Shown here in pieces: positions 33,102-41,868 of a DNA stretch of 64,000 bases. Under the pieces are notes generated by a model. That model had not been told where the DNA came from. It saw only the letters and a list, made by a program, of their open reading frames with translations, and did not search any database. The stretch is from UBA5195 sp034432755. GTDB lineage: Bacteria; Chloroflexota; Anaerolineae; Anaerolineales; Villigracilaceae. How positions within the stretch are numbered: position 1 is the first letter of the stretch; the number at the start of each line of letters is the position of its first letter. The position numbers and the translations under genes were made by a program. The stretch spans positions 1-64,000 of the forward strand of contig DAOUBQ010000039.1 of the NCBI GenBank assembly GCA_034432755.1, in the 5' to 3' direction.

Positions 33102-33136
33102 CAGGTGACAGTCACTTTGGCAGCGACTGTCACCTG
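33102..33136. repeat. CAGGTGACAGTC inverted repeat
   Basis: A perfect 12-bp inverted repeat (33102-33113 with 33125-33136) around an 11-bp loop lies between the secreted helical protein gene and ridA. Half-copies of the word CAGGTGACAG occur at 946-955 and, altered, near 38296-38310, so the motif is dispersed. As a hairpin after the secreted-protein gene it could help terminate transcription, but no T-run follows. Confidence 0.7.
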
Positions 33137-33146
33137 AGGTTGTGGC

Positions 33147-33692
33147 TTATGGTTTGGGCGGGCGGGGGTTGGCGTTGCGGAAGGCTTTGAGTGCCTCGCG
33201 GAGGGCTTTGGCAGCCTCGCCCATTGTTTCACGGTGCTTTTGGAGGGTTTCGCCCAGGGTTTTGACGGTTTCGCGCGCTTTCTCCAGGTCGGTGACTTTG
33301 CCGTTGGAATCGAACCCCTGGTGAGTTTGCACGAGTTGGACGGCCTGTTCGTAGAGCGGCTGGCTGGCTTCAACTGCCTTTTTATACTCTACCAGCGCGG
33401 CTTCGATGGCTGAAACATCTTTTCCGTTTTCTTTGGCCTTGGCAATCAATTCTTCAACGCGGGCAATGAACTCATCCTGATATTGCAGGTTCAGGCCAAT
33501 TCGCTCCACGGTGAGTTTTTGGTTGGCAAAGGCCCATTCCAGGCGGGTTTTGGCGCGCTCTGGGTCGGGCGTGGCGGCGGGGTTGGGCGGGTCGAGCGGC
33601 CCGGCGGCCAGCGCGCGTTGAGCCGGAATCGCCAACAGGACCAGTGCCAACAGGGTAAAAATCAGAAACAGTTTTTGAAACAGGGTTTTCAT
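33147..33692 (-). CDS. Secreted helical (coiled-coil) protein of unknown function
   Basis: The 181-residue product starts with a clear signal peptide (KLFLIFTLLALVLLAIPAQRALA, cut after ALA near residue 29). The rest is charged and almost purely helical, with heptad-like stretches (EEFIARVEELIAKAKENGKDVSAIEAALVEYKKAVE; read as two blocks), ending in a PRPPKP tail. It is likely a periplasmic or wall-associated coiled-coil protein. I do not recognise a family. The start at 33692 gives the signal peptide; the extra upstream frame is not conserved-looking. It is on the same strand as ruvC, 86 bp downstream of it. Confidence 0.75.
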   Translation of the reverse strand: MKTLFQKLFLIFTLLALVLLAIPAQRALAAGPLDPPNPAATPDPERAKTRLEWAFANQKLTVERIGLNLQYQDEFIARVEELIAKAKENGKDVSAIEAALVEYKKAVEASQPLYEQAVQLVQTHQGFDSNGKVTDLEKARETVKTLGETLQKHRETMGEAAKALREALKAFRNANPRPPKP

Positions 33693-33778
33693 ATTTGCCT
33701 CCGTTTGGGTTTGATGTTTGTATTTTAGGGGAGGCAGGTTATGAGGGTGTGCGGAGGTTGTAAAAAAGTTGTAAATTC

Positions 33779-34258
33779 TCAATAGCGGTGGGTATTCAAA
33801 TGGCAAATCGCAACCGCCAGCGCATCGGCGGCGTCATCGGGTTTGGGGATTTCGGGCAGGCCGAGCAGCACCCGCACCATCTCCTGCACCTGGCGTTTAT
33901 CCGCAGAGCCATACCCGGCTACCGCCTGCTTAACCTCGTTGGGGGTGTATTCGGCCACTTCCAGGCCATTTTGGGCCAGGGCCAGCAACAAAACGCCGCG
34001 CGCTTGCCCAACCGTGATGGCTGTGCTGATATTCTTCTGGAAGAACAATTTTTCAACAGCGGCTGTTTGGGGGCGGTGAGTTTCGAGCAGTTGGGTCAGT
34101 TGCCGGTAGAGCAAATCCAGCCGTTCTGGGGCGGGCAGGTCTTTGGGGGTGAGAATAACGCCAAAGTGGACCGCTTCGAGCGAACCATCGCGGGACTGGC
34201 GCACCAATCCATAGCCAGTGGTGGCCGTGCCGGGGTCAAGTCCGAGGGCAAGGGTCAT
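33779..34258 (-). CDS. ruvC: Crossover junction endodeoxyribonuclease RuvC
   Basis: RuvC resolves Holliday junctions by paired nicks. The 159-residue product has the catalytic acids in GLDPGTATTGYGLV (D7 region), AVEKLFFQKN (Glu), and DAADALAVAICH near the C-terminus. The ATG at 34258 matches the known beginning of the fold; a TTG two codons earlier is also open. It follows a YebC-type gene on the same strand, the common yebC-ruvC pairing, but ruvA and ruvB are not here. Confidence 0.96.
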   Translation of the reverse strand: MTLALGLDPGTATTGYGLVRQSRDGSLEAVHFGVILTPKDLPAPERLDLLYRQLTQLLETHRPQTAAVEKLFFQKNISTAITVGQARGVLLLALAQNGLEVAEYTPNEVKQAVAGYGSADKRQVQEMVRVLLGLPEIPKPDDAADALAVAICHLNTHRY

Positions 34259-34271
34259 ATCCAAATGAAAA

Positions 34272-34292
34272 GGGCGGGATGTTCACCCGCCC
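34272..34292. terminator. GC hairpin between yebC and ruvC
   Basis: GGGCGGG (34272-34278) pairs with CCCGCCC (34286-34292) in the 41-bp gap. No T-run follows on the minus strand; a weak or RNA-stabilising stem is possible. Confidence 0.35.
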
Positions 34293-34299
34293 CACCCGT

Positions 34300-35055
34300 T
34301 TATTCTGCTTCCAGCGCTGCCAGGGCTTCGTCTGAAATCTTCAGGTTGTGGTAAACGTTTTGCACGTCGTCCAGGTCTTCAATGGCTTCAACGAATTTAA
34401 GCACTTGCAAAGTCTCTTCCACGCCCAGTTCCAGGTCTTGCTTGGCAATCAGGCGCAGACCGGCTTCTTCAGGGCTGACTTTGGCAGCGTGCAAAGCGTC
34501 GGAAATGGTCTTGAAGGCTTCGACCGGCCCAATGATTTCGACGTTTTCGCCGTCTTCCTGCACGTCATCAGCCCCGGCTTCAATGGCGAGCTCAAAGGCT
34601 TTATCGTAGGATAACTGGCTGGCCGGGAAGGTGAAGTACGATTTGCGCTCAAACTGCCAGCTAACCGCGCCTGGCTCGGCCATATTGCCACCGTTTTTGT
34701 TGAAGGCATGACGCATGTCGGCGACGGTGCGGTTGCGGTTGTCGGTTACGCATTCGACCATCAGGGCCGAGCCGTGCGGGCCATACCCTTCCATGGTCAA
34801 TTCTTCCAGCGCGCCGCCTTCTTTGTCTTCGCCCGTTCCGCGCCGAATGGCACGTTCGATGTTGTCTTTGGGCATGTTTTGGGCGCGGGCTTTTTCAACT
34901 GCCAGTTGCAAGCGCACATTCGAACCAATATCGCCGCCGCCCAGGCGCGCGGCCATCACAATTTCACGCGCCAGGCGGGTGAAAATTGCGCCCCGCTTGG
35001 CATCTGCCGCACCTTTCTTGCGGCGAATGGTAGCCCAATGGCTATGACCAGACAT
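34300..35055 (-). CDS. YebC/PmpR family protein
   Basis: A 251-residue member of the TACO1/YebC family, DNA- or ribosome-associated proteins that regulate genes or help translation of proline-rich stretches. Clear family phrases: MSGHSHWATIRRKKGAADAKRG at the start, FTRLAREI, ARAQNMPKDNIERAIRRGTGE, YEGYGPHGSALMVECVTDNRNRT, GAVSWQFERK and ENVEIIGPVEAF. The start at 35055 is fixed by this beginning and AAGGAGAACGG. It is followed by ruvC in the common genome order. Confidence 0.96.
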   Translation of the reverse strand: MSGHSHWATIRRKKGAADAKRGAIFTRLAREIVMAARLGGGDIGSNVRLQLAVEKARAQNMPKDNIERAIRRGTGEDKEGGALEELTMEGYGPHGSALMVECVTDNRNRTVADMRHAFNKNGGNMAEPGAVSWQFERKSYFTFPASQLSYDKAFELAIEAGADDVQEDGENVEIIGPVEAFKTISDALHAAKVSPEEAGLRLIAKQDLELGVEETLQVLKFVEAIEDLDDVQNVYHNLKISDEALAALEAE

Positions 35056-35133
35056 AAAACCGTTCTCCTTCTTGTAACGAACCCACAAAGGGGGATTTTT
35101 AGTGCTTCAATGTGAAAATTATATCATACGGCC

Positions 35134-35970
35134 TTATGCGAAGAAGCCGACGCCGAGGGCTTTTGGCCCGGCATGAACGACGATAGCGGGGGGTAGGATG
35201 TAAATGGGGATGCCCCTGAGTCCCGTCCGGGCGGAGAGTTCAGCGCGCAAGGCTTCGGCTTCGTCCTCTGCGTCAATGTGGATAACGCACAGGTGAGAAT
35301 CCGTCCGCTCATCCACCTGCTCGGCGACAATCTCAATGAGCCGCCCCACTGCACGCTTTTTAGTGCGTTCCTGGTCGAAGGGTGCCACCTGTCCATCTTT
35401 GATTTGCAAAATCGGCTTGACCTGGAGCAATTCGCCAATCAGGGCTTTGGCCGCGCCAATGCGCCCGCCGCGCTTGAGATATTCGAGCGTGTCGAGCACG
35501 AAATAGATATGCCCGCGCGGAGCCAGTTCATTGATTCGGGCCTCTATTTCCTCGGCAGTCTGGCCCGCTTTCCGCATGTCATCGGCGATGAGGGTCAGCG
35601 TCCCCTGGTTGCAGGCCAGCGTTTGGGTATCGAGGATGCGAATGTCGGCAGCAGGGAAATCGGTTCTGGCGGTTTCAGCAGAGCGCACCGTGCCGCTCAC
35701 TTTGGCCGAGGGTGCAATCACCAGCACGGTATCGCCGTTTTTGGTCGCTTGTTCAAATAGGGAAGTGTAAAAATGCGGCGCGGGGGCCGCCGTCTTGGGA
35801 TTGACCTTCGATGCCTTCAGTTTTTGCAGGAAGGTGGCGGTGTCGATTTCACTATCGTCGCGGTACGAGGTCTCTCCGAAAATCACAATCTGGGGGATGA
35901 CCGGGATGCCGCGCGCGCGCATGGTTTCGAGCGGGAATCCGGTCAGGGTGTCGGTTACAATGCGAATCAT
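35134..35970 (-). CDS. DegV family fatty-acid-binding protein
   Basis: A 278-residue DegV/FakB-type protein, which binds fatty acids for phosphorylation by FakA. The opening MIRIVTDTLTGFPLE, PQIVIFGETSYRDD, the Thr-Ser fatty-acid loop region TAAPAPHFYTSLFEQA and the glycine-rich LEYLKRGGRIGAAKALIGELLQVKPIL are clear. It begins with a four-base ATGA overlap with the end of the HD hydrolase gene. The partner kinase gene fakA is not in the window. Confidence 0.94.
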   Translation of the reverse strand: MIRIVTDTLTGFPLETMRARGIPVIPQIVIFGETSYRDDSEIDTATFLQKLKASKVNPKTAAPAPHFYTSLFEQATKNGDTVLVIAPSAKVSGTVRSAETARTDFPAADIRILDTQTLACNQGTLTLIADDMRKAGQTAEEIEARINELAPRGHIYFVLDTLEYLKRGGRIGAAKALIGELLQVKPILQIKDGQVAPFDQERTKKRAVGRLIEIVAEQVDERTDSHLCVIHIDAEDEAEALRAELSARTGLRGIPIYILPPAIVVHAGPKALGVGFFA

Positions 35971-36539
35971 GGCGTGTCCTTGTAAAGATTTAAGAGTTTT
36001 TTCCCCTCAATCAACAACTGGTCATAGCGTTGTTCCAGGGCCGGGTTTGCGCCGCGCAGCCCGGCCACGACCTGCGCCGTCCACAAGAGATATTGTTGTT
36101 TGCGCGCCAGCGACCAGCGGCGCGGCGGGGAATAGAGCAGGTCGTGAACATTGCTGATTTTATCGGCCAGTTTAATCAGCTTGGCTTTGAACGAAATATG
36201 CGGCGCATGTTCGATTTGCAGTCGTTTGCGGCGCATTTTGGGCAGGGATTTATCGTCGGTCACTTCCAGCACCAGGCCCAACACTTCCTCGCCAAACGCC
36301 TGCCGAATCTCATCGGGGGTGGTGTTGGTATCTTCGATAGTATCGTGCAGGAGGGCCGCCGCAAGGGTGGCTTCATCGCGTACGCCGCCCACCTCCCACA
36401 ACAGACGTGCCACCTCGAGCGGATGATTGATATAGGGTGATTGCGCCTGGTCACGGCGGCGCTGGTCACGGTGCTTGAATGCGGAAAAGTGGATGACGTT
36501 CAGCAAATGACCGGTGAGTTCATCGAAGAGCTTGTCCAT
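35967..36539 (-). CDS. HD-domain hydrolase (MESH1/SpoT-like)
   Basis: A 190-residue stand-alone HD phosphohydrolase resembling the hydrolase half of SpoT and the MESH1 small alarmone hydrolases. The metal ligands are in YINHPLEVARLL, ALLHDTIEDTNTT and LADKISNVHDL. It has no synthetase, TGS or ACT domain. Likely substrates are (p)ppGpp or another nucleotide, but this is inference from the family. Its stop overlaps the DegV start by four bases. Confidence 0.85.
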   Translation of the reverse strand: MDKLFDELTGHLLNVIHFSAFKHRDQRRRDQAQSPYINHPLEVARLLWEVGGVRDEATLAAALLHDTIEDTNTTPDEIRQAFGEEVLGLVLEVTDDKSLPKMRRKRLQIEHAPHISFKAKLIKLADKISNVHDLLYSPPRRWSLARKQQYLLWTAQVVAGLRGANPALEQRYDQLLIEGKKLLNLYKDTP

Positions 36540-36585
36540 GTTGACCTTGAAAATTATGCTGTTGGATTTGTTCTAACACAAAAGT

Positions 36586-36862
36586 TTAGCGGGCCAGCCA
36601 CTGATGGGTGGAGCGTGGGCCAGCGCGCAATAAAGCCTGGTTAACTCGCAATGCCTCGCTCATCTCAACCCAGGTCGGTTTGAAACCGAGGTCTTTTTCG
36701 TAGTCATCGAGACGTTGTTCTGAAAATGTTGGTCCTACCTGGCACCAATAGTAATAGGAAGTCATCCTGAATACGCAGAGTGTTTTTATAAATGTGGAAG
36801 GGTAAGTTCAGAAAAGCCTGAACCTGTTTTTTGTCGGCAGGGTTGACCTGAATGATTTCCAT
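36586..36862 (-). pseudogene. Remnant of an acetyltransferase-like gene
   Basis: The minus-strand frame from ATG 36862 reads MEIIQVNPADKKQVQAFLNL then PFHIYKNTLRI, which resembles the start of a GNAT-like family usually about 370 residues long (I-I-x-V-x-x-x-x-x-x-x-x-F-x-x-L-P-x-x-I-Y). A frame change follows near 36740. A second frame reads EQRLDDYEKDLGFKPTWVEM and ALLRAGPRSTHQWLAR up to a TAA at 36586-36588; I do not recognise that end. Together they are far too short for the family, so this is a decayed gene with most of the middle lost. Confidence 0.55.
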
Positions 36863-36887
36863 AAGACGGGGCAAACTGTATTTTGCG

Positions 36888-38174
36888 CTATTGCATTGAC
36901 TCGGCGCGAGATTGCATTTGGGAGCGCAGGCTGCGCGCATCATGGTCAATGGTAAAAAACGCGCCAAAGTACAAGAGAAAACACACGCCCCAGGCAAGGG
37001 TGCTTATCCACAAGATGGCGGTTTTCAAGTCGTAGGCGGTGGCGATGAGACCAGCCAGCAGCGGGGCGCTGGCCGCGCCGAAGTTTTCGATGAAGTATTC
37101 AACCGCCTGGGCCGTGGAGCGCACTTCGGGAACCGTGACATCGTGGACAATGGCAACCGTGTTGGGAGCGGCAAAGGGCATGAAGAGCGCAGTCAACGTC
37201 ATGAGCAGGAAAAATTGACCTCGTTCAGCAATCGGCGTTTGAATAGCGAGGACCAAGAACACCGCGCCAAATAGAACCCCTGCGCTGGAAACGAGCAGGC
37301 GTCCTTTATACGTACGCCGAAAGGCCCAATCGCCCAGCCAGCCGCCCAAAAATGTGCCAAATGCCAGTACGAGAACAACCGGGGCCATCGTCATTAACAC
37401 AGCGTCGTTTTCGTAGCCGCGTTCGCGCATCAGGTAGCCGAAGAAGAAGTAGGTGATAACATTCCACGGGAAGACGCCCGCAAACCCTTGCAGGAAGATG
37501 AACCACAAGGTCTTTTTCTTGAAGATGTCGCGCGCTTCCTGCCAGTTGAAGCGAAATTGATTCATTTCGCTCATGTCCTCAAACTCTGGCTCGGCCTTGC
37601 CGCGTGGCATATCCTTAACGCCAAAGTATATCAGCACGGCAATCACCAGACCGAGCGTGGCGGTGATGTAAAACACGCTGCGCCAACCGCCAATCAGCGG
37701 GGCAACCATGAGCGCCAAAATCATGCCAAGCAGGTAGCCAATCGGCTGGGCCAGTTGCAGCAATCCATAAACTTTGCCGCGCAGGTTGGGGCCAAAATAA
37801 TCGGCTACCAGCGAATACAGTCCAGGATACGATGAATCGTCAATGCCGGTCGAGGCGCGGGTGACGAGGAACTGCGGGTAGGCGCGCGCAATGGCGCTCA
37901 GCCAGGTGGTTGCGCCCCACACGAACGAGGCCAGCGCCAGCAATTTGGCGCGCGCGTAGCGGTCATACAGGTAGCCCCAAACAGGATACAACAAGGTGCT
38001 GACCACCAGCGCGCCCGTGTTGATAAGCCCCCATTGCAGGTCGGTGATTCCGAACTCTTTCATCACCGGTTCTTGCATCGAGCCAATCATCAGGCGGTCG
38101 GTCTGGTGCAGGAGCATGAAAAAGAAAAACACAGCCACGACGAACCAGCGATAACGCGAAATGTTTTTTCTCAT
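36888..38174 (-). CDS. MFS transporter, Spinster-like
   Basis: A 428-residue, 12-helix major facilitator. The cytoplasmic loop GYLYDRYARAKLLALASFVWG has the MFS signature between helices 2 and 3; FLGGWLGDWAFRRTYKGRLL is its copy between 8 and 9. It reads closest to the Spinster/GlpT-like group of bacterial anion or lipid-related transporters, but the cargo cannot be determined. The start gives RYRWFVVAVFFFFMLL as the first helix. It lies downstream of an ABC exporter on the same strand, 149 bp away, so it may have its own promoter. Confidence 0.88.
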   Translation of the reverse strand: MRKNISRYRWFVVAVFFFFMLLHQTDRLMIGSMQEPVMKEFGITDLQWGLINTGALVVSTLLYPVWGYLYDRYARAKLLALASFVWGATTWLSAIARAYPQFLVTRASTGIDDSSYPGLYSLVADYFGPNLRGKVYGLLQLAQPIGYLLGMILALMVAPLIGGWRSVFYITATLGLVIAVLIYFGVKDMPRGKAEPEFEDMSEMNQFRFNWQEARDIFKKKTLWFIFLQGFAGVFPWNVITYFFFGYLMRERGYENDAVLMTMAPVVLVLAFGTFLGGWLGDWAFRRTYKGRLLVSSAGVLFGAVFLVLAIQTPIAERGQFFLLMTLTALFMPFAAPNTVAIVHDVTVPEVRSTAQAVEYFIENFGAASAPLLAGLIATAYDLKTAILWISTLAWGVCFLLYFGAFFTIDHDARSLRSQMQSRAESMQ

Positions 38175-38201
38175 GAATGGCCTCGTAACAAATTAACGCA
38201 T

Positions 38202-38250
38202 CTCCCGCAGGCTGCTGGCGCACTCATGGCCTTGCACAATCCTGCGGGAG
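38202..38250. repeat. CTCCCGCAGG inverted repeat upstream of the MFS gene
   Basis: CTCCCGCAGG at 38202-38211 pairs with CCTGCGGGAG at 38241-38250 with a 29-bp loop. It lies in the 149-bp gap between the ABC exporter and MFS genes, both on the minus strand. It could end the ABC transcript or act on the MFS leader; no T-run is seen. Confidence 0.6.
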
Positions 38251-38323
38251 GGTGTATCCATGCAAAAAGTTTACATCAAAACCGGCGGCAATTCCAGTGA
38301 CAGGTGTCAGGAAATCGGGCGCG

Positions 38324-40294
38324 TTATGCCTTAAAAAACTGGGTTTCGTACAATTCGGAGTAGATGCCGCCAATCCGCAACAGTTCGTCGTGCGTGCCAT
38401 ATTCCTCGATGCGGCCCCGGTCGAGGACCAGAATCAGGTCGGCGGAGAGAATGGTTGAGAGGCGGTGCGCAATCACAATGCTGGTGCGTCCGGCCATGAC
38501 GCGCTTGAGGGCATCCTGGATGAGCGATTCGGACTCACTATCGAGGTGGCTGGTGGCTTCATCCAACACCAAAATCTTGGGATTTTTCAGGATAACCCGC
38601 GCCAGGGCAATCCGCTGTTTCTCGCCGCCGCTCAGCCGGTAGCCACGCTCGCCGACGATGGTCTCGTACCCTTCGGGCAGTCCCATGATGAACTCATGGA
38701 TATTGGCCGCGCGCGCTGCCGCTTCGATGTCCTCCGGCGCGGCATCTGGCCGGGAGTAGGTCAGGTTGGTGCGGATGGTATCGTGAAATAAGTAGGTCTC
38801 CTGTGTCACCATGCCAACCTGGGCCGCCAGGAAGTCGAGGCTATACTCGCGCAGGTCGTGGCCGTCGAGACGGATGCAGCCGCTGGTTGGGTCGTACAGG
38901 CGCGGGATGAGGTAGGTAAGGGTGGTTTTGCCAGCCCCGGAGCGGCCAACCAGGGCCACCAACTGCCCTGGCGCGGCGTGGAAGGAGATGTTCGACAGGG
39001 CGACTTCGCGCGCCTGGCTGCGGGGTAGAAACAAATCGTCATCGTCGTCCTCCCAACCTTTCGCGGCTGGGGTCTTTTTCCCGTTTCCCGGCTTTTCGTT
39101 CTCCCCTGAACCCTGGCCGCTAAAGACCGCTTTGACATTGTCCATGCTCCCATAGCGTTTGACCTCGCTGAGGAGTTTGGATTCGTCCAGGTCATAGCGG
39201 AAACTGACGTTCTCGAAGGCCAGGTCACCCATCATCTCTCCAGGCTGGTAAGGCGTGGGCGTTTCGACGATGTCTTGCGGCAAGTCTATCACCTCGAAGA
39301 CGCGCTCGAAACTGACCATGCTGGTACTGAACTCGACCGGCGCGCCTGCCAATCCTTGCAGCGCCCCGTAAAGTTGACCGAGATACGCGCCAAAAGCCAC
39401 AATCGTACCAACCGTAAAGACATCCGTAATTACATAGTAACCGCCCAGCCCGTAAACCAGCGCCGTGCCGACCGCGCTGACCAGTCCCATGATGGCGAAA
39501 AAAGCCGAGCCGGTCACGGCGCGCTCGATGCCCATCTCGCGCACGTTGGCCGCGCGCTGCCTGAAGCGTTGTTCTTCCTCGCTGGCGCGCCCAAACAATT
39601 TAACCAGCAACGCCCCGCCGATATTGAGAGTCTCGTTCATGTGGGCGTTCATTTGAGCGTTGACCTCCATTGCCCGCCGGGCAATCTCGCGCAGGCGTTC
39701 GCCCAATTTGCGGGCAGCCAGGAGGAAGAGCGGCAGAATGACCACGCTGACGAGCGTCAACTGCCACTGGAGGGTGAGCATCACCGCCAGCAGCGCCGCC
39801 GCCTGGATGAGATTCGTCACAATCCCGACGATGGTGTTGCTAATGGCATTTTGCGCTCCAACCACATCGTTGTTCAGGCGGCTCATCAATTCGCCGACTT
39901 TGGTATTGGTGAAAAAACGCAGGCTCATGCGCTGCAAACGAGAAAAAAGCGCCACGCGCAGGTCGTAGATAACGCCCTCGCCCACGCTGGCGTTCAAGCG
40001 CCGTTGGAAAACGCCAATTGCGCCCCCTAGAATCGGCACGAATAACAGTGCCAGCGCCAGCATAGTCAACTGGCTCAGGTCTTTGGCGGGCAGTACCGTG
40101 TCTATGAGATGTCGAAAAATGAGCGGCGAAACCAGCCCCAGGCCAGTACTCAACAGAATCATACCCAGCATCCCGGCGATATGGCCCCAGTAGGGGCGGG
40201 CGTAGGCCAGGACGCGCAGGAGCAGCTCTTTCGTTACTTTTTGGGGCTTTTCATCCCCCGAACGGACATAGGCAAACCAACCACCAGCGTGCAT
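38324..40294 (-). CDS. ABC exporter, fused membrane and ATPase domains
   Basis: A 656-residue half-transporter of the MsbA/BmrA-like type, working as a dimer. Six membrane helices span about 40-320, and the ATPase follows with Walker A GRSGAGKTTLT, signature LSGGEKQRIALARV, Walker B ILVLDEATSHLD and a switch His in VIAHRLSTI. An acidic, low-complexity insert (KGWEDDDDDLFLPRSQ) sits between the domains. The start at 40294 has GGAG six bases before it; two earlier Met codons lack ribosome sites. Substrate unknown; lipids or drugs are typical. Confidence 0.92.
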   Translation of the reverse strand: MHAGGWFAYVRSGDEKPQKVTKELLLRVLAYARPYWGHIAGMLGMILLSTGLGLVSPLIFRHLIDTVLPAKDLSQLTMLALALLFVPILGGAIGVFQRRLNASVGEGVIYDLRVALFSRLQRMSLRFFTNTKVGELMSRLNNDVVGAQNAISNTIVGIVTNLIQAAALLAVMLTLQWQLTLVSVVILPLFLLAARKLGERLREIARRAMEVNAQMNAHMNETLNIGGALLVKLFGRASEEEQRFRQRAANVREMGIERAVTGSAFFAIMGLVSAVGTALVYGLGGYYVITDVFTVGTIVAFGAYLGQLYGALQGLAGAPVEFSTSMVSFERVFEVIDLPQDIVETPTPYQPGEMMGDLAFENVSFRYDLDESKLLSEVKRYGSMDNVKAVFSGQGSGENEKPGNGKKTPAAKGWEDDDDDLFLPRSQAREVALSNISFHAAPGQLVALVGRSGAGKTTLTYLIPRLYDPTSGCIRLDGHDLREYSLDFLAAQVGMVTQETYLFHDTIRTNLTYSRPDAAPEDIEAAARAANIHEFIMGLPEGYETIVGERGYRLSGGEKQRIALARVILKNPKILVLDEATSHLDSESESLIQDALKRVMAGRTSIVIAHRLSTILSADLILVLDRGRIEEYGTHDELLRIGGIYSELYETQFFKA

Positions 40295-40384
40295 GTTTTT
40301 CTCCAAGCGTGGATTTCGTGCTGTCAATTTTGCCCCCATCCAACCGCTTTGACAACTGGAGAAATGGGCAGGCGCATGAACATC

Positions 40385-40416
40385 AAACGGGCTGCCCGGT
40401 GAGACAGCCCGTTTTC
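40385..40416 (-). terminator. Putative terminator after the DinB-fold gene
   Basis: AAACGGGCTG (40385-40394) pairs with CAGCCCGTTT (40405-40414) around a 10-nt loop, 15 bp past the stop of the minus-strand DinB-fold gene. On the minus strand only a short T-rich end (GTTTGATG) follows. Confidence 0.45.
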
Positions 40417-40430
40417 TCAACACAATCAAA

Positions 40431-40991
40431 TCATTGGCCTTGTTCCGTGCGCGAGAGCCGCCGCATGGCGATAATCTGGCGCAGGTGGTCTATCTCGTGA
40501 CCAAGCAGGAGCAAAATCCAAGTCTGGTAACTGCAAACCCCGAACAATTCGTTGGTTTCAGTTTTATGCGGGTCGTAAGTGTGGCGGGTGTTCTCTATCG
40601 CACTATGGATTTGTTCGGTAGCGGTGGCCAGGCGGCGGCGCAACTCGTGGGCGGGAATGCCTGGCTTCGCGCCTTCGCCCATCCCGCGCGCGGCTTCCAC
40701 CACGTGCGGAAGGTCGCTGGTGGCAATATCAAGCAGTTTGTTGTGATAGAACCCCTGGGAGTAAATCAGGTGGGTGATGGATTCGCTCATTGACCAGAAC
40801 GGATGAACCGGCGAGGCAAAAGCAGCCTGCTCGTCGGTCAGGCCTGCAATCGTCTCGGTGACACGCTCACGGGTGGCGTAGAACGTCTCGATGAGTTCAT
40901 CCAACGCGAAGCGGGTCGAGGCTTCGAGCCAGGTGATTTTGCGGGTCAAGCCATCTAACAAAACCGGGGTGAGAATGTCAGAATTAATCAT
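40431..40991 (-). CDS. DinB-superfamily (four-helix metal-binding) protein
   Basis: A 186-residue protein of the DinB/YfiT four-helix fold; it has nothing to do with DNA polymerase IV despite the name. The metal histidines are seen in SESITHLIYSQGFYHNKLL and LLGHEIDHLRQI. Members act as thiol-dependent transferases or hydrolases, or are uncharacterised. It is the downstream neighbour of an aldo/keto reductase gene on the same strand, 44 bp away. Confidence 0.85.
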   Translation of the reverse strand: MINSDILTPVLLDGLTRKITWLEASTRFALDELIETFYATRERVTETIAGLTDEQAAFASPVHPFWSMSESITHLIYSQGFYHNKLLDIATSDLPHVVEAARGMGEGAKPGIPAHELRRRLATATEQIHSAIENTRHTYDPHKTETNELFGVCSYQTWILLLLGHEIDHLRQIIAMRRLSRTEQGQ

Positions 40992-41035
40992 TGCGTAGCC
41001 ACCTTCGGGCCAATTTTAAGTTTGTCCAAATTCGG

Positions 41036-41851
41036 TTAAGCCAAACCATCGAGGAAGGCCATTTCCTCCTCGCTAAGGGCCAAATTGGCGGCGGCCAGGT
41101 TTTCGGCCTGGTGCTGCGGGTTGAACGAGGTTGGGATGGCGATGACGCGCGGCTGCCGCACCAGCCAGGCCAGCCCCACCTGGAAGGGCGTCATGCGCCG
41201 TTGACGGGCAAAGTCGGCCAGTTTTTTGCCCTTGAAGAAGCGGCTCTTAACCGGCGAATAGGCCGTCAGCAGGATGTCGTTGGCCTGGCAATAGGCCAGT
41301 ACGCCGTTTTTGACATACGAACGGTCGGGGATGCTGTAGGGAACCTGATTGGTCAGGAGCGGCGTTTCAGAGAGTGTCTTTGCCTCCTTGAGCAGTTTCA
41401 GGTTGAAATTGCTGACGCCCAGGTGTTTGACCCTGCCCTCGCGCACAAGCCGGTTCAAAGCGCGGAAGGTCTCTGGCAAGTTCATATTCCGTTCCGGCCA
41501 GTGAATCAGGTACAGGTCGAGATATTCCACCCCCAGGCGGCGCAGGCTGTTCTCGCAGGAGCGCAGCACATCGTCATAGTTCAAGTGGTTGGGACTGACT
41601 TTGGATGTGATGAAGGCGCTCTCCCGCGTAATTCCGGCCTCGCGGATGGAGCGTCCGAGCAGTTCCTCGGAATGCCCGGCGGCGTAATACTCGGCGGTGT
41701 CGAAGTGGGTATAACCCAACGTGAGCGCAGAGCGCAGGGCGGCCAGCGAGCGTTCATCCTGTGATGGGTCGGCGGTTGCCTCGCCGCCGATACCCCAGCA
41801 GCCAAAGCCGATTTTAGGAACTTCGATACCGTGTACGGTCTCAAACTTCAT
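41036..41851 (-). CDS. Aldo/keto reductase
   Basis: A 271-residue NADPH-dependent (beta/alpha)8 reductase. Catalytic residues are visible in HFDTAEYY (Asp-Tyr), the Lys in SAFITSKVSPNHL and His in LYLIHWPE; the cofactor region is VIAIPTSFNPQHQAENL. The family reduces aldehydes and ketones, including methylglyoxal and sugar derivatives; the substrate here is open. It sits 17 bp downstream of clpS on the same strand and 44 bp before the DinB-fold gene. Confidence 0.94.
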   Translation of the reverse strand: MKFETVHGIEVPKIGFGCWGIGGEATADPSQDERSLAALRSALTLGYTHFDTAEYYAAGHSEELLGRSIREAGITRESAFITSKVSPNHLNYDDVLRSCENSLRRLGVEYLDLYLIHWPERNMNLPETFRALNRLVREGRVKHLGVSNFNLKLLKEAKTLSETPLLTNQVPYSIPDRSYVKNGVLAYCQANDILLTAYSPVKSRFFKGKKLADFARQRRMTPFQVGLAWLVRQPRVIAIPTSFNPQHQAENLAAANLALSEEEMAFLDGLA

Positions 41852-41868
41852 GGATACCTCGTCGGGGG

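Noticed and set aside
39275..40030. Plus-strand frame of 251 codons inside the ABC exporter region
   Set aside because: It is the complement of conserved ABC membrane-domain codons and has no motif of its own.
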